This document shows, piece by piece, positions 45,526 through 56,717 of a stretch of DNA of 64,000 nucleotides. The first letter of the stretch is position 1. Each line of letters begins with the position of its first letter. This DNA comes from Pseudomonas sp. G.S.17 (GTDB lineage Bacteria; Pseudomonadota; Gammaproteobacteria; Pseudomonadales; Pseudomonadaceae): contig NZ_CP151076.1 of the NCBI RefSeq assembly GCF_038096165.1, forward strand, positions 4,213,501 to 4,277,500. The letters are read 5' to 3'. Position numbers and translations under genes: made by a program. The notes under the pieces are model-generated. The model was not told the DNA's origin, ran no database searches, and was given only the letters and a program-made list of their open reading frames with translations.

Positions 45526-46134
45526 TCAGGCTGAACGCGGGTCGCTGCCGGCTACGGCATTGGTAGCCGCATCACTGAACAGCAAGTACCAGAATATTGC
45601 TGCTTCCCGGGTTTGCGGGTCAATGCCGCGATAACGCATGTGATCAACCCCGCCGACGACGAACCCGCAGCGTTCGTACAACTTGCAGGCAGCCAGATTG
45701 TTGTTCTGGGTTTCCAGCATGATCCCCGGCAAACCCTGCTTGCGACTCCAGAACTGCGCGACATCCAGCAGCGCCCGGGCAACCCCGTTACGCCGTGCGG
45801 ACGCATCCACCGCCACTTCGTCGATATGGGCAAAACCGTTCCAGTGCGTGCTCAGCACCACATGCCCTACCGCTCGCTCATCCAGCCAAGCAACCAGCAC
45901 GGTGCTGTCCGCTGCGTCGCGATAATCGCAGAACTCCTGGGAATCAATGCCGTAGTTCTTGGAATACGGCTCGACCGGTTCGATCTTCCAGCACTCGACG
46001 CTCTGTCCTACCTGCGCCAACGCAAAGCCGCTGACGGTGAAGGTGAATTCGCTGTTGAGGATGTAATCCTCGAAGCATTCGTCTGCCACCCGAATGCTCA
46101 GTGCCGGATTAACCGCCGGATTAGCCAAAGTCAT
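45526..46134 (-). CDS. GNAT acetyltransferase, streptothricin-acetyltransferase-like
   Basis: A 202-residue GNAT protein. The acetyl-CoA loop is VDASARRNGVARALLDVAQF, and the stretch GIMLETQNNNLAACKLYERC with the end EAAIFWYLLF closely follows SatA/Sat4-type streptothricin N-acetyltransferases (MLETQDNNL, ACKFY, CGF, FWYLRF in that family). Whether it really acetylates streptothricin is unknown. I start it at 46134 (MTLANPAVNPALSIRVADEC); longer frames run into the end of dnaQ. The gene begins 25 bp after the dnaQ stop position on the same strand (overlapping start region), so it may be co-transcribed with dnaQ. Confidence 0.8.
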   Translation of the reverse strand: MTLANPAVNPALSIRVADECFEDYILNSEFTFTVSGFALAQVGQSVECWKIEPVEPYSKNYGIDSQEFCDYRDAADSTVLVAWLDERAVGHVVLSTHWNGFAHIDEVAVDASARRNGVARALLDVAQFWSRKQGLPGIMLETQNNNLAACKLYERCGFVVGGVDHMRYRGIDPQTREAAIFWYLLFSDAATNAVAGSDPRSA

Positions 46135-46159
46135 CACATCGCTACGCTGGATGAAAGGA

Positions 46160-46918
46160 TCACGCTGACGCCTGGTCCCGAGCTTCCTGCAACTGCACCC
46201 ATAACGCCGGAGCACCTGCCGATTTGGCGATAGCCGCCATGCGCACATCGTGCTCGGCCAGTTCGCTGTCGCTGGCGCGGATGACCCGGCAACGCGCGCG
46301 ATCAGCCGGCAAACGACGAATCTCGCTGGCGTTATTGCCCGAGCCTTCGCCGGAGCCATTGCCGTCGGTGGCATTGCCGGCCAGCGACAGGCTGGTCTGG
46401 CCGCCGGTCATGGTCAGGTAGACGTCGGCGAGAATCTCGGAGTCGAGCAAGGCGCCGTGCAATTCTCGACCGGAGTTGTCGACGCCATAGCGTTTGCACA
46501 AGGCGTCCAGGCTGTTGCGCTGGCCGGGATGGCGTTCACGGGCCATCAGCAAGGTGTCGAGCACCGTGCAATGCTGGGTGATATCGGCCTTGTCGGTCTG
46601 ACCGATCAGGGCGAATTCATTGTTGATGAAACCGATGTCAAACGCGGCGTTATGGATGATCAGCTGCGCGCCCTTGATGAATTCGAAGAACTCATCCGCC
46701 ACTTCGCCGAAACGCGGCTTGCCCACCAGAAACTCGTTGGTGATGCCGTGGACACCAATCGCGCCTTCGTCGCTTTCGCGATCCGGTTGCAGGTAAACGT
46801 GAAAATGCCGACCGGTCAGACGACGGCCGATCAGTTCGACGCAACCAATCTCGATAACCCGGTGGCCATCGGTGACCGGCATGCCGGTGGTTTCGGTGTC
46901 GAGTACAACACTACGCAT
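46160..46918 (-). CDS. dnaQ: DNA polymerase III epsilon subunit (3'-5' exonuclease)
   Basis: A 252-residue proofreading exonuclease. DEDDh motifs: D7-TETTG (Exo I, D7 and E9), [14 protein letters not shown] (Exo II), and [14 protein letters not shown] (Exo III, His and Asp). A C-terminal part interacts with the polymerase subunit. Its start overlaps the rnhA stop by a few bases, the usual rnhA-dnaQ arrangement of Pseudomonas. Confidence 0.96.
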   Translation of the reverse strand: MRSVVLDTETTGMPVTDGHRVIEIGCVELIGRRLTGRHFHVYLQPDRESDEGAIGVHGITNEFLVGKPRFGEVADEFFEFIKGAQLIIHNAAFDIGFINNEFALIGQTDKADITQHCTVLDTLLMARERHPGQRNSLDALCKRYGVDNSGRELHGALLDSEILADVYLTMTGGQTSLSLAGNATDGNGSGEGSGNNASEIRRLPADRARCRVIRASDSELAEHDVRMAAIAKSAGAPALWVQLQEARDQASA

Positions 46919-47363
46919 GTTTGATGCCTCTCACTTCGTCGACACCACGATTGGCCAGCTGGTCGGCACGCTCGTTGCCGTAATGGCCAATGTGTCCGCG
47001 CACCCATTGCCAGGTCACCGTGTGTCGATTGACTTGTTCATCGAGCAACTTCCAGAGGTCGGCGTTTTTCACCGGTTCCTTGGCGGCGGTCTTCCAGCCG
47101 CGCTTCTTCCAGTTGACCATCCACTCGGTAATGCCTTTCATGACGTACTGCGAGTCGGTCACCAGCGTCACGTCGCAGGAGCGCTTGAGTTCTTCAAGGC
47201 CGCGAATCGCGCCCGTCAGCTCCATGCGGTTATTGGTAGTGTTGGCTTCGCCGCCCCACAACTCCTTTTCGACGCCCTTGCACACCAGCAGTGCGCCCCA
47301 GCCGCCTGGTCCGGGATTACCCTTGCAGGCACCATCGGTGAAGATCTCAACGCTTTCGCTCAT
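46911..47363 (-). CDS. rnhA: Ribonuclease HI
   Basis: A 150-residue RNase H. It starts [20 protein letters not shown] with catalytic D10, followed by E48 in [14 protein letters not shown]70 in LVTDSQYV, and the [14 protein letters not shown] segment. It removes RNA from RNA-DNA hybrids. It overlaps dnaQ by 8 bp. Confidence 0.97.
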   Translation of the reverse strand: MSESVEIFTDGACKGNPGPGGWGALLVCKGVEKELWGGEANTTNNRMELTGAIRGLEELKRSCDVTLVTDSQYVMKGITEWMVNWKKRGWKTAAKEPVKNADLWKLLDEQVNRHTVTWQWVRGHIGHYGNERADQLANRGVDEVRGIKHA

Positions 47364-47401
47364 TACAACTTTATCCGGAAAATAGTGGGCTTCAGCACAG
47401 C

Positions 47402-48160
47402 CTAGGGCTCGCTACTGCGACGATTCACTTTCGCCATGGGCAGCGGAATGAGCTTGCCCAAGGGTTCGCGGCGGGTCTGGCGCACGGGCCGCAGCCCCAC
47501 CACCATCTTTCGCGCCACTAATAAATAGAAGCCCCCGCCGGGGCTTTGCCAGCCGCCACCGAGCCGTTCAAGGCCAGACAAACGCGCTTGCCAGGCTGTC
47601 GAAGCAAGCGGCGGACGATAGCATCCGAAGCGCCGTTTCTCCAGTGCGAAGCCCAGCAGATTAAGCCAGTCAGCGACCCGCGACGGGGAAATGCAACGCG
47701 CCTTGCGCAAAGCGTCCTGGGCGAACGCACGGCGCAATCCCCAGGCGCTCCAGGGGTTGATGCCGATAATCAGCAGATGACCACCGGGGCGCACACTGCT
47801 GGCAGCTTCGCGCAACAAACCATGGGGTGACAGGCAGAAATCCAGCCCGTGCTGCAAGACCACCACGTCAGCCGCATGCTCGCTGAGCGGCCAGGCTTGC
47901 TCTTCACAGACGATCTCGACTCCCGGCAGTGGCGCGCCAAGGCGTACGTTGCGCTGCACCTGCTCGGCAGCGGGCGGGGTCTCGGCAGACGGCCCGTAAT
48001 GCACCAGATAACCACCAAAATAACGTCCCAACTCGTCTTCGAGTACGCGACGCTCTTCCTGCAGCAATAATTGGCCCAACGGCCCGGACAGCCACTCACG
48101 CGCCGAACTGATCAGCGCCAGCCACTCAGGATCAGCCTGGGCGAAAGCTTCATCGGTCAT
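47402..48160 (-). CDS. Class I SAM-dependent methyltransferase
   Basis: A 252-residue protein with a Rossmann-type methyltransferase core: [20 protein letters not shown] and [20 protein letters not shown] correspond to motifs IV-V. The N-terminal DXXD/glycine motif is weak. It lies between rnhA and the divergent gloB, the same position as the PA1814-type protein in P. aeruginosa. Substrate unknown. Confidence 0.85.
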   Translation of the reverse strand: MTDEAFAQADPEWLALISSAREWLSGPLGQLLLQEERRVLEDELGRYFGGYLVHYGPSAETPPAAEQVQRNVRLGAPLPGVEIVCEEQAWPLSEHAADVVVLQHGLDFCLSPHGLLREAASSVRPGGHLLIIGINPWSAWGLRRAFAQDALRKARCISPSRVADWLNLLGFALEKRRFGCYRPPLASTAWQARLSGLERLGGGWQSPGGGFYLLVARKMVVGLRPVRQTRREPLGKLIPLPMAKVNRRSSEP

Positions 48161-48243
48161 TTCAGTTCTCCTGAGGGGATGCTCGCCTCGAACGTAATCA
48201 GACTCTAAGATGCACCATTGTTTCCCGCTAAGCGAACTGCGCC

Positions 48244-49023
48244 ATGATACAGATCGATGCTCTGCCCGCTTTCACTGACAACTACATCTGGTTGTTACAA
48301 GATCCTTCCAGCAAACGCTGTGCCGTGGTCGATCCGGGCGATGCGGCGCCGGTACTGGGCTGGCTGGAACAGCATCCCGACTGGCAACTGACCGACATCC
48401 TGGTCACCCACCATCACCACGACCATGTGGGCGGCGTTGCCCAGCTTAAGCAGGCCACCGGGGCCAGAGTCCTCGGCCCGGCGGCGGAAAGCATCCCGGC
48501 CCGGGACGTGGCGCTGGTCGATAACGACCGGATCAACGTCCTCGGACTGGACTTCGATGTCTATGCGGTGCCTGGCCATACCCTCGGCCACATTGCTTTC
48601 TACCATGCGCAGACTCCGGCGCCTCTGCTGTTCTGCGGTGACACGTTGTTTGCCGCGGGCTGCGGACGCCTGTTCGAAGGCACGCCGGAACAAATGCACC
48701 ACTCCCTTGGCCGCCTGACTGAACTGCCGGACAGCACGCTGGTGTACTGCACTCACGAATACACCTTGAGCAATCTGCGCTTTGCCCAGGCCGTGGAACC
48801 GCATAATACCGACATCGCCGAGCGTCTTGCCCAGGTCAGCCAATGGCGTAGCGAGAACCGCATCAGCCTGCCTTCAAATCTAGCCCTGGAACGCCTGACC
48901 AACCCCTTTATCCGCACCCATGAAACATCTGTTAAAGAAAAAGCGGACGAACGGACCGGCACCTCTAATCCGTCGCCGAGCGCGGTTTTTGCTGCATTGC
49001 GCGCCTGGAAAGATAAGTTCTAA
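48244..49023 (+). CDS. gloB: Hydroxyacylglutathione hydrolase (glyoxalase II)
   Basis: A 259-residue metallo-beta-lactamase-fold hydrolase with the binuclear metal motif T-H-H-H-H-D-H (about 58-64), later ligands H in [11 protein letters not shown] and D in [17 protein letters not shown]. The C-terminal glutathione-binding part is [14 protein letters not shown]. It hydrolyses S-lactoylglutathione to D-lactate. It is divergent from the methyltransferase gene and followed by mltD. Confidence 0.96.
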   Translation: MIQIDALPAFTDNYIWLLQDPSSKRCAVVDPGDAAPVLGWLEQHPDWQLTDILVTHHHHDHVGGVAQLKQATGARVLGPAAESIPARDVALVDNDRINVLGLDFDVYAVPGHTLGHIAFYHAQTPAPLLFCGDTLFAAGCGRLFEGTPEQMHHSLGRLTELPDSTLVYCTHEYTLSNLRFAQAVEPHNTDIAERLAQVSQWRSENRISLPSNLALERLTNPFIRTHETSVKEKADERTGTSNPSPSAVFAALRAWKDKF

Positions 49024-49122
49024 ACAACCCGCAAATCAGTAACAAAATTCTGAGTGGTTGACCATTGGCAGGGCTGTTCCTAGAATCGCCCGACATTTTC
49101 GCCTGGAACTATCCCCCAGCCA

Positions 49123-50727
49123 ATGTCGTCACCTATAAGCAGAACCCTCAATTCAGACGCATTGACCCGGTTGGCTCAGGCTATCGCTGTTGCCGTGAGC
49201 GCTACACTCGCGGGCTGTCAAACCACCAGCCATATCGAGCCCAGCAGTACCCATCGCGCGCCGACCCAGGCCGCGGGGATCAAGCCAAAACCGATTTTTC
49301 TCAGCCACAAACCCGCGCCGCTTGCGCCAGCGCAAGACGTCTGGGAGCGGATGCGTCAGGGCTTTCAGTTGCAACAGGGCAACGACCTGAACCCGCGAAT
49401 CGATCAACAACGCCTCTGGTTCGCCAACAACCCATCGTTCCTCGAGAACGCCGGCGAACGCGGCAGCCTGTACATGCACTACATCGTCGAGCGTCTTGAA
49501 GAGCGCAACATGCCGCTGGAACTGGCCCTGCTGCCAGTCATCGAAAGCGCCTACAACCCGATGGCCGTGTCCCGCAGCAGCGCGGTCGGCCTGTGGCAGT
49601 TCATCCCGTCCACCGGTCGTTATTTCAACCTGCGTCAGACCAGCTTTTACGATGGTCGCCGAGATGTTCAGGCTTCGACCGTTGCCGCACTGGATTACCT
49701 GAGCAAGCTGCACGACATGTTCAACGGTGACTGGCTGCTGGCGCTTGCTGCCTACAACGCTGGCGAAGGCACGGTCAGCCGCGCCATCGAACGCAACGAC
49801 AAGCTCAACCTGCCGACTGACTACTGGAACCTGCCATTGCCGCAGGAAACCAAGGATTACGTGCCCAAGCTGCTGGCGTTGTCCCAGGTTGTTCTGGCGC
49901 CTGAAGCTTACGGCGTAAACCTGAACCCGATTGCCAACCGGCCTTACTTTGAAGTCGTCGAGCTGAACCAGCGCATGGACCTGTCCAAGGTCGCCGCCAT
50001 GGCCAATATCGACGAAGACGAATTGTTCCAGCTCAACCCGGCCTTCAAGAAGCGCATGACCGTCGACGGCCCGCAGCATTTGCTGGTGCCGACGTCCAAG
50101 GCGCAACTGCTGACTGCCAGCCTGTCAAACATGAAACCTCAGGAGCTGGTCGACTGGCAGCAATACCGCGTGCGTCCCGGCGATACCCTCTCCAGTCTCG
50201 CCAGCCGTTATCAGGTTTCGGTCAGTTCATTGAAGAGCAGCAACAAGATTACGGGCAACAATCTGCGCGTCGGTCAGGCCCTGACCATTCCGACCCAGCC
50301 AGGCATGAGCCCGGCGCAACCGGTATTCGAAGAAGTTGCCCGTAACGACAAGCCGCTTCGCAGCCGCAGCTACAAAGTCAAACCCGGCGAAAACCTGACC
50401 ATGATCGCCAAGGCGAACAAGGTCGACGTCAAGGATTTGCAGCACTGGAACAAGTTGTCCGGGCAAGGCCTGAAAGTCGGCCAGACCCTGGTCATGGAAG
50501 ACAAGACCAAAGCCAGAAGCACAGTGGTTGTCGCCAGCGCCAAAGGCAAACCCGGTGCCAAGGAAGCTGACAAAAAATCCATGCAGTACAAAATCCAGAA
50601 AGGCGACTCGATGTACCTGGTCGCCAAGCGCTTCAACGTCGAGATGCAACATCTCAAGCGCTGGAACCCGCGTACCGGTTCCGCATTGAAGCCGGGCCAG
50701 ACCCTCACGGTTTACCTGCCGCATTGA
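49123..50727 (+). CDS. mltD: Membrane-bound lytic murein transglycosylase D with LysM domains
   Basis: A 534-residue peptidoglycan enzyme. A lipobox-like LAGC (Cys at about 32) ends the signal region. The SLT domain (about 110-230) has the catalytic Glu in LPVIESAYNPMAVSRSSAVG and the AAYNAGEGTV motif. Three LysM domains follow, starting near QYRVRPGDTLSSLASRYQVS, SYKVKPGENLTMIAKANKVD and QYKIQKGDSMYLVAKRFNVE. It cleaves the glycan strand to anhydromuropeptides. Position after gloB is conserved in Pseudomonas. Confidence 0.94.
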   Translation: MSSPISRTLNSDALTRLAQAIAVAVSATLAGCQTTSHIEPSSTHRAPTQAAGIKPKPIFLSHKPAPLAPAQDVWERMRQGFQLQQGNDLNPRIDQQRLWFANNPSFLENAGERGSLYMHYIVERLEERNMPLELALLPVIESAYNPMAVSRSSAVGLWQFIPSTGRYFNLRQTSFYDGRRDVQASTVAALDYLSKLHDMFNGDWLLALAAYNAGEGTVSRAIERNDKLNLPTDYWNLPLPQETKDYVPKLLALSQVVLAPEAYGVNLNPIANRPYFEVVELNQRMDLSKVAAMANIDEDELFQLNPAFKKRMTVDGPQHLLVPTSKAQLLTASLSNMKPQELVDWQQYRVRPGDTLSSLASRYQVSVSSLKSSNKITGNNLRVGQALTIPTQPGMSPAQPVFEEVARNDKPLRSRSYKVKPGENLTMIAKANKVDVKDLQHWNKLSGQGLKVGQTLVMEDKTKARSTVVVASAKGKPGAKEADKKSMQYKIQKGDSMYLVAKRFNVEMQHLKRWNPRTGSALKPGQTLTVYLPH

Positions 50728-50754
50728 TCCCAACCGCTCAAGGACTGACGCCCG

Positions 50755-50843
50755 CGGGAGCAAGCTTGCTTGCGAAGACGATATTTCAGCCGCAGATCAT
50801 GCTGCGGTAGCTCGACTCCCTTCGCGAGCAAGCTCGCTCCCAC
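50755..50843. repeat. REPIN (GGAGCAAGCTTGCTTGCGAAG family)
   Basis: Inverted pair 50755-50776 (GGGAGCAAGCTTGCTTGCGA...) and 50820-50843 (CTTCGCGAGCAAGCTCGCTC...), the GCTTGC-type Pseudomonas REP family. A small palindrome GCCGCAGATCATGCTGCGG lies between them. Confidence 0.82.
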
Positions 50844-50946
50844 AGATCCGCGCTTCACTGTGGGATTCCGCCCTTTCCGCCGTAGTCTTTTTCCTGCCGA
50901 TACAAGCTGTTACTGTTACCGACCTAAAGCCCAAGCCGTCTGGATC

Positions 50947-52776
50947 GTGATACGTCCCTTCCTGCTACTTATTAGTCTGGCCTTGAGCTTTCCCGTCTGC
51001 GCAGCCATCAGCGAAAGCCACGGCTATGCGCAATTCGGCGTACTCAAGTATCCGGCCAGCTTCACGCATTTCGACTGGGTAAATCCCGAGGCGCCGAAAG
51101 GTGGCACCTTGCGAATGATGGCTTTTGGCACGTTCGATACGCTTAACCCTTATACCTTCAAGGGCAGCAGCCCGATTTCCACCGGTAACTTCCTGCAATA
51201 CGGCGTCAGTGAGCTCAACGAACCTCTGATGGTCGGCACCGGCCAGTACGATCCTTCCGGGGATGAGCCGACCTCAAGTTACGGCTTGATCGCACAGAGC
51301 GTGGAGTTCAGTGAAGATCGCAGCTGGGTGGTGTTCAACTTGCGCCCTCAGGCGCGTTTTCATGATGGCAAGCCGATTACCGCCTATGACGTGGCGTTTT
51401 CCTATCGCACGCTGCTGAAGGATGGCCATCCGCAATACCGCACGGCGTTGCAGGAAGTGCAGCGGGTCGACATCCTCAATCGACATCGCATTCGCTTCGT
51501 CTTCAAGCGCGCCGGGAATCCGCTGCTGATTCTGCGTCTGGGCGAGCTGCCCGTACTGCCGCAACACTATTGGAAAGGCCGCGACTTCAAGGCCACCACC
51601 TATGAAGCGCCGCTGGGCAGCGGCCCGTACCGCATCACGCGTGTGCAGCCCGGTCGCCAATTAGTGTTCGAACGGGTCAAGGATTACTGGGGCAAGGACT
51701 TGCCGGTCAATCGCGGCAAGTACAATTTTGATCGGGTCGAAGTCGAGTTCTATCGCGACAGCGATGTGGCCTTCGAAGCCTTCAAGGCCGGTGAATTCGA
51801 CATCTATATCGAGCATCAGGCCAAGAATTGGGCTACCGGTTACAACTTCCCGGCCGTGGCCAGCGGCGATGTGATCAAGGCGCAAATCCCGCACAAGATC
51901 CCGACCCAGACCCAGGGTTTGTTCATGAACACCCGGCGCGCCACCTTCGCCGACGTCAAAACCCGCGAAGCACTGGGCTTGATGTTCAACTTCGAGTGGA
52001 CCAACCGCACGCTGTTCAGCGATGCCTACAAGCGCTCGACCAGTTACTACCCCAACAGCGAGTTCTCCGCCACAGGTCTGCCGACGGGCGCGGAATGGCT
52101 GCTGCTGTCGCAGTATCGCGAGCAACTGCCGCCGAGCCTGTTCACCCAGCCCTTTGCAGTATCGAAAACCGATGGCGGCGGCATCCCACGGGAAACCCTG
52201 CGCAAGGCATTGGGGCTGTTCGGCGAAGCGGGCTGGAAACTGGCGGATCAGCGCCTGATGAATCGTGATGGCCAACCGTTGCGCTTCGAGATCCTGCTGG
52301 TCAACCCGAATCTCGAACGCATTCTGCAACCCTATATCGAAGACCTGCGGCGCATCGGCATTGACGCGCGGCTGCGCACGGTGGATCGCGCCCAGTACAA
52401 GCAGCGCCTGGATCAGTTCGATTTCGACATGATTCTCATGACGCTGAACCAGACCCTCAGCCCTGGCCTGGAGCAATGGCAATATTTCCATTCCAGCCAG
52501 GCTGCGATTACCGGCAGCAAGAATTACGCCGGTGTCGCCAACCCGGTGGTCGACGGCCTGCTCAATCAATTGCTCGCCGCGCCAACCCGCGACACCCAGG
52601 TAGCGGCCGCCCGCGCACTGGACCGGGTCCTGTTGTCGCAGCATTACAGCATTCCGAACTGGTACCTCAACAATCATCGCCTGGCGTACCGCAACCGGTT
52701 CGCCATGGTCACCACCCCGCCCTATACGTTGGGGTTGCGCGCGTGGTGGCTCAAGCCCCTGGAGAAGACTCAATGA
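50947..52776 (+). CDS. Extracellular solute-binding protein, oligopeptide type (YejA-like), copy 1
   Basis: A 609-residue periplasmic binding protein of the SBP family 5. The GTG at 50947 is chosen because the product starts with a signal peptide (VIRPFLLLISLALSFPVCAA); the frame is open further upstream into the REPIN. Mature features: [40 protein letters not shown] and EHQAKNWATGYNF. It is the first gene of a five-gene oligopeptide ABC transporter operon and is followed by a homologous binding protein through an ATGA overlap. Confidence 0.88.
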   Translation: MIRPFLLLISLALSFPVCAAISESHGYAQFGVLKYPASFTHFDWVNPEAPKGGTLRMMAFGTFDTLNPYTFKGSSPISTGNFLQYGVSELNEPLMVGTGQYDPSGDEPTSSYGLIAQSVEFSEDRSWVVFNLRPQARFHDGKPITAYDVAFSYRTLLKDGHPQYRTALQEVQRVDILNRHRIRFVFKRAGNPLLILRLGELPVLPQHYWKGRDFKATTYEAPLGSGPYRITRVQPGRQLVFERVKDYWGKDLPVNRGKYNFDRVEVEFYRDSDVAFEAFKAGEFDIYIEHQAKNWATGYNFPAVASGDVIKAQIPHKIPTQTQGLFMNTRRATFADVKTREALGLMFNFEWTNRTLFSDAYKRSTSYYPNSEFSATGLPTGAEWLLLSQYREQLPPSLFTQPFAVSKTDGGGIPRETLRKALGLFGEAGWKLADQRLMNRDGQPLRFEILLVNPNLERILQPYIEDLRRIGIDARLRTVDRAQYKQRLDQFDFDMILMTLNQTLSPGLEQWQYFHSSQAAITGSKNYAGVANPVVDGLLNQLLAAPTRDTQVAAARALDRVLLSQHYSIPNWYLNNHRLAYRNRFAMVTTPPYTLGLRAWWLKPLEKTQ

Positions 52777-54620
52777 CCGTTTTGCGTTCCCTGCTGAAGC
52801 AGGCTGGCGGCCTCTTCCTCGCCGGCGTGGCCTGCACAGCTCAGGCAGTGCCTCTGCACGCCGTGACCATGTACGACGAAGCGCCCAAGTACCCGGCCAA
52901 CTTCACGCACTTCGATTACGTCAACCCCGATGCACCCAAGGGCGGGCTCTTCCGCCAGGCGGGTTTCGGCAGCTTCGACAGCCTCAACCCGTTCATCAAC
53001 AAGGGCACGGCCGCCGATGACGTCGGCATGATCTACGACACATTGGCCCGCTCCAGCCTGGACGAGCCGATGACCGAATACGGCCTGATTGCCAGCAAGA
53101 TCGAAAAGGCTCCGGATAACAGCTGGGTGCGCTTTTACCTGCGTCCGCAGGCACGCTTCCATGACGGCCACCCGATCCGCGCCGAAGACGTGGAGTTTTC
53201 CTTCAACACCCTGATCAAAGATGGCACCCCGATGTACCGCGCCTATTACGCCGGCGTCGACAAGGTGGTCGTCGAAGATCCGCTGCGGGTGCTTTTCAAG
53301 TTCAAGGACAACCAAAGCCGGGAATTGCCGTTGATCCTCGGCCAGTTGCCCGTGCTTCCCAAACATTTCTGGGCCACCCGCGAATTCACCAAGGGCAACC
53401 TCGAATTTCCGCTGGGCAGCGGCCCCTACAAGGTCGCCGAGGTTAACGCCGGCCGCTCAGTGCGTTACGAGCGAGTCAAGGACTATTGGGCCAAGGACCT
53501 GCCGGTCAACCGTGGGCAGTTCAACTTCGATGTGATGAGCTACGACTATTACCGGGACATGGACGTGGCCCTCCAGGCCGGCAAGGCCGGGCAGTTCGAC
53601 TATTGGCTGGAAACCAGCGCGAAGAACTGGGCAACCGCCTACGACACGCCCGCAGTTCGCGAAGGCCGACTCATCAAGGAGGAACTGCCCAACGGCAACC
53701 CACAAGGCATGCAGGGCTTTGTCATGAACCTGCGGCGCCCGCTGTTCCAGGATCCAAAGGTGCGTGAGGCGCTGACCCTGCTGCTCGACTTCGAATGGAC
53801 CAACAAACAAATGTTCAATGGTTCGTACAGCCGGACCAAGAGCTATTTCGACAACTCGGAAATGGCCGCCAGCGGCCTGCCGTCCGCCGAGGAACTGAAA
53901 ATCCTCGACCCCTGGCGCGGCAAGATCCCCGAACGCGTGTTCAGCGAACCTTTCCAACTGCCGGTCAACGACGGCAGCGGCATGATTCGTCCGCAATTGC
54001 GGCGTGCCTTCCAGTTATTGCAGGAAGCGGGTTGGACCATCAAGAACGACAAGATGAGTGATGCCGACGGCAACCCGATGAAACTGGAGTTTCTTCTGGC
54101 CCAGACCCAATTCGAACGCATCCTGCTGCCCTACAAACGCAACCTCAGCGATCTGGGTATTGAACTGACCATCCGCAGGGTCGACGCATCGGAATACATC
54201 AACCGCCTGCGCTCGCGGGACTACGACATGATCGTCAGCAGCTTTCCCCAGTCCAGCTCGCCGGGCAATGAACAACGCGAGTACTTTCACTCAGTCAGTG
54301 CCGACCGGACCGGCAGCCGCAATTTCATGGGACTCAAAGACCCGGCGGTAGACAGCCTGGTGGACGGCCTGATCAACGCCAACTCCCGACAGAGTCTGGT
54401 CGACCATGCACGGGCTATGGATCGGGTGCTGCTATGGGGTTTCTACGTGCTGCCGAACTGGCACATCAAAACCTGGCGTGTCGCGTATTGGGATCACATC
54501 GCCCATCCCGGCGTAAAAGCACTATCGGACATCGGCACCAACACCTGGTGGTACAAACCTGATGCCCGTCCGGCGGAGCCCCAACAAACGGGCGATGCGC
54601 CTGCCAGTGCGGAGCAATAA
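52773..54620 (+). CDS. Extracellular solute-binding protein, oligopeptide type (YejA-like), copy 2
   Basis: A 615-residue paralog of the preceding protein, with signal peptide [20 protein letters not shown] ending about TAQA. The same blocks recur: [53 protein letters not shown]. The start ATG overlaps the upstream stop (ATGA). Two binding proteins feeding one permease probably widen the range of peptides imported; the YejABEF system of E. coli imports microcin C and peptides. Confidence 0.9.
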   Translation: MTVLRSLLKQAGGLFLAGVACTAQAVPLHAVTMYDEAPKYPANFTHFDYVNPDAPKGGLFRQAGFGSFDSLNPFINKGTAADDVGMIYDTLARSSLDEPMTEYGLIASKIEKAPDNSWVRFYLRPQARFHDGHPIRAEDVEFSFNTLIKDGTPMYRAYYAGVDKVVVEDPLRVLFKFKDNQSRELPLILGQLPVLPKHFWATREFTKGNLEFPLGSGPYKVAEVNAGRSVRYERVKDYWAKDLPVNRGQFNFDVMSYDYYRDMDVALQAGKAGQFDYWLETSAKNWATAYDTPAVREGRLIKEELPNGNPQGMQGFVMNLRRPLFQDPKVREALTLLLDFEWTNKQMFNGSYSRTKSYFDNSEMAASGLPSAEELKILDPWRGKIPERVFSEPFQLPVNDGSGMIRPQLRRAFQLLQEAGWTIKNDKMSDADGNPMKLEFLLAQTQFERILLPYKRNLSDLGIELTIRRVDASEYINRLRSRDYDMIVSSFPQSSSPGNEQREYFHSVSADRTGSRNFMGLKDPAVDSLVDGLINANSRQSLVDHARAMDRVLLWGFYVLPNWHIKTWRVAYWDHIAHPGVKALSDIGTNTWWYKPDARPAEPQQTGDAPASAEQ

Positions 54621-54621
54621 C

Positions 54622-55695
54622 ATGCTGGCTTATATATTTCGGCGGCTGCTGCTGATCATTCCGACCCTGTTCGGCATCCTGCTCATCAACTTCGTGATCA
54701 TCCAGGCCGCGCCCGGCGGCCCGGTGGAACAGATGATCGCCAAACTCGAAGGTTTCGAGGGCGCCACCAGCCGCATCGCCGGTGGCGGTGCCGAGGTTTC
54801 GGTGGCGGGCTCGACCTATCGCGGCGCCCAGGGCCTGGATCCCGGCCTGGTCAAAGAGATCGAGCACATGTACGGCTTCGACAAGTCGGCGCCGGAACGC
54901 CTGTGGATCATGATCAAGAATTACGCGCACCTGGATTTTGGCGACAGCTTCTTTCGGGACGCCAAGGTCATCGACCTGATCATCGAGAAAATGCCGGTGT
55001 CCATTTCCCTCGGGTTATGGAGCACGCTGATCATGTACCTGGTGTCGATCCCGCTGGGCATCGCCAAGGCGACCCGACACGGCAGTCATTTCGACGTATG
55101 GACCAGTTCGCTGATCATCGTCGGTTACGCAATTCCGGCGTTCCTCTTCGCCATCCTGTTGATCGTGGTATTTGCCGGCGGCAGTTATCTGGACTGGTTC
55201 CCGTTGCGCGGCCTGACCTCGAACAACTTCGACGAACTGAGCACCGGCGGCAAGATTCTCGACTACTTCTGGCATCTGGTGCTGCCCGTCACCGCTCTGG
55301 TGATCGGCAACTTCGCCACCATGACCCTGTTGACCAAGAACAGCTTCCTCGACGAAATCGGCAAGCAATACGTGATCACCGCCAAGGCCAAGGGCTTGAG
55401 CAACCATCGCGTGCTGTACGGCCATGTGTTCCGCAACGCCATGCTGCTGGTGATCGCTGGCTTCCCTTCCGCGTTCATCGGCATCTTCTTCACTGGCTCG
55501 CTGTTGGTCGAGGTGATCTTTTCCCTGGACGGCCTGGGGCTGATGAGTTTCGAAGCCGCCATCAACCGTGATTACCCGGTGGTGTTCGGCACGCTGTTCA
55601 TTTTCACCTTGCTGGGTTTGGTGGTGAAGCTGATCGGCGACATCACTTACACGCTGGTAGACCCGCGCATCGACTTTGAAAGCAGGAAACATTGA
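54622..55695 (+). CDS. yejB: Oligopeptide ABC transporter permease YejB
   Basis: A 357-residue permease with about six membrane helices. The first is at the N-terminus ([20 protein letters not shown], typical of DppB/OppB/YejB). The cytoplasmic EAA loop is [20 protein letters not shown]. The start at 54622 follows the stop of the binding protein after one base; an in-frame upstream start lacks the family N-terminus. Confidence 0.93.
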   Translation: MLAYIFRRLLLIIPTLFGILLINFVIIQAAPGGPVEQMIAKLEGFEGATSRIAGGGAEVSVAGSTYRGAQGLDPGLVKEIEHMYGFDKSAPERLWIMIKNYAHLDFGDSFFRDAKVIDLIIEKMPVSISLGLWSTLIMYLVSIPLGIAKATRHGSHFDVWTSSLIIVGYAIPAFLFAILLIVVFAGGSYLDWFPLRGLTSNNFDELSTGGKILDYFWHLVLPVTALVIGNFATMTLLTKNSFLDEIGKQYVITAKAKGLSNHRVLYGHVFRNAMLLVIAGFPSAFIGIFFTGSLLVEVIFSLDGLGLMSFEAAINRDYPVVFGTLFIFTLLGLVVKLIGDITYTLVDPRIDFESRKH

Positions 55696-55696
55696 T

Positions 55697-56716
55697 ATGA
55701 AGTTGTCTCCTCTCAATCGTCGCCGCTTCGAACGTTTCAAGGCCAACAAGCGGGGCTGGTGGTCGTTGTGGCTGTTTTTGATCCTGTTCGGCCTGAGCCT
55801 GGGCGCGGAACTGATCGCCAACGACAAACCGCTGGCCGTGCGCTATGACGGCAGCTGGTATTTCCCGGTACTTGAGCGCTACCCGGAAACCACGTTCGGC
55901 GGGGAATTCCCCCTGGAAGCCAACTACAAAAGCCCTTACATCAAGGAACTGCTGGCCGCCAAGAATGGCTGGGTGTTGTGGGCGCCGATTCCGTTCAGCT
56001 ACCAGAGCATCAATTACGACCTGAAAGTCCCGGCACCCGCGCCGCCATCGGCAGAAAATCTGTTTGGCACCGATGACCAGGGCCGCGACGTGTTGGCGCG
56101 AGTCATCTATGGCTTTCGGGTTTCGGTGCTGTTTGCCCTGACCCTGACCATCCTCAGTTCGATCATCGGCGTGATTGCCGGTGCCTTGCAGGGCTTTTAC
56201 GGCGGCTGGGTGGACCTGCTCGGGCAGCGCTTCCTGGAAATCTGGTCGGGACTGCCGGTGCTGTATCTGCTGATCATTCTCGCCAGCTTCGTGCAGCCCA
56301 ACTTCTGGTGGCTGCTGGGCATCATGCTGCTGTTTTCCTGGATGAGCCTGGTGGACGTGGTGCGCGCCGAATTCCTGCGTGGGCGCAATCTGGAATACGT
56401 GCGCGCCGCCCGGGCGCTGGGCATGGAGAACGGCGCGATCATGTTTCGCCATATCCTGCCAAACGCCATGGTTTCGACCATGACGTTCATGCCGTTCATC
56501 CTCACTGGTGCTATCGGCACCCTGACGGCGCTGGATTTCCTCGGCTTCGGCTTGCCGGCTGGCTCGCCATCGCTGGGCGAACTGGTAGCACAGGGCAAAT
56601 CCAACCTGCAGGCACCGTGGCTCGGCATCAGCGCCTTCGCCGTGCTGGCCTTGATGCTCAGCCTGCTGGTGTTTATCGGTGAATCCGCCCGCGACGCTTT
56701 CGACCCAAGGAAATGA
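55697..56716 (+). CDS. yejE: Oligopeptide ABC transporter permease YejE
   Basis: A 339-residue DppC-type permease. It begins MKLSPLNRRRFERFKANKRG then a first helix (about 21-40), a periplasmic part containing APPSAENLFGTDDQGRDVLA, and five further helices. The EAA loop is LEYVRAARALGMENGAIMFR. It starts one base after the yejB stop and pairs with YejB as heterodimer. Confidence 0.93.
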   Translation: MKLSPLNRRRFERFKANKRGWWSLWLFLILFGLSLGAELIANDKPLAVRYDGSWYFPVLERYPETTFGGEFPLEANYKSPYIKELLAAKNGWVLWAPIPFSYQSINYDLKVPAPAPPSAENLFGTDDQGRDVLARVIYGFRVSVLFALTLTILSSIIGVIAGALQGFYGGWVDLLGQRFLEIWSGLPVLYLLIILASFVQPNFWWLLGIMLLFSWMSLVDVVRAEFLRGRNLEYVRAARALGMENGAIMFRHILPNAMVSTMTFMPFILTGAIGTLTALDFLGFGLPAGSPSLGELVAQGKSNLQAPWLGISAFAVLALMLSLLVFIGESARDAFDPRK

Positions 56717-56717
56717 G

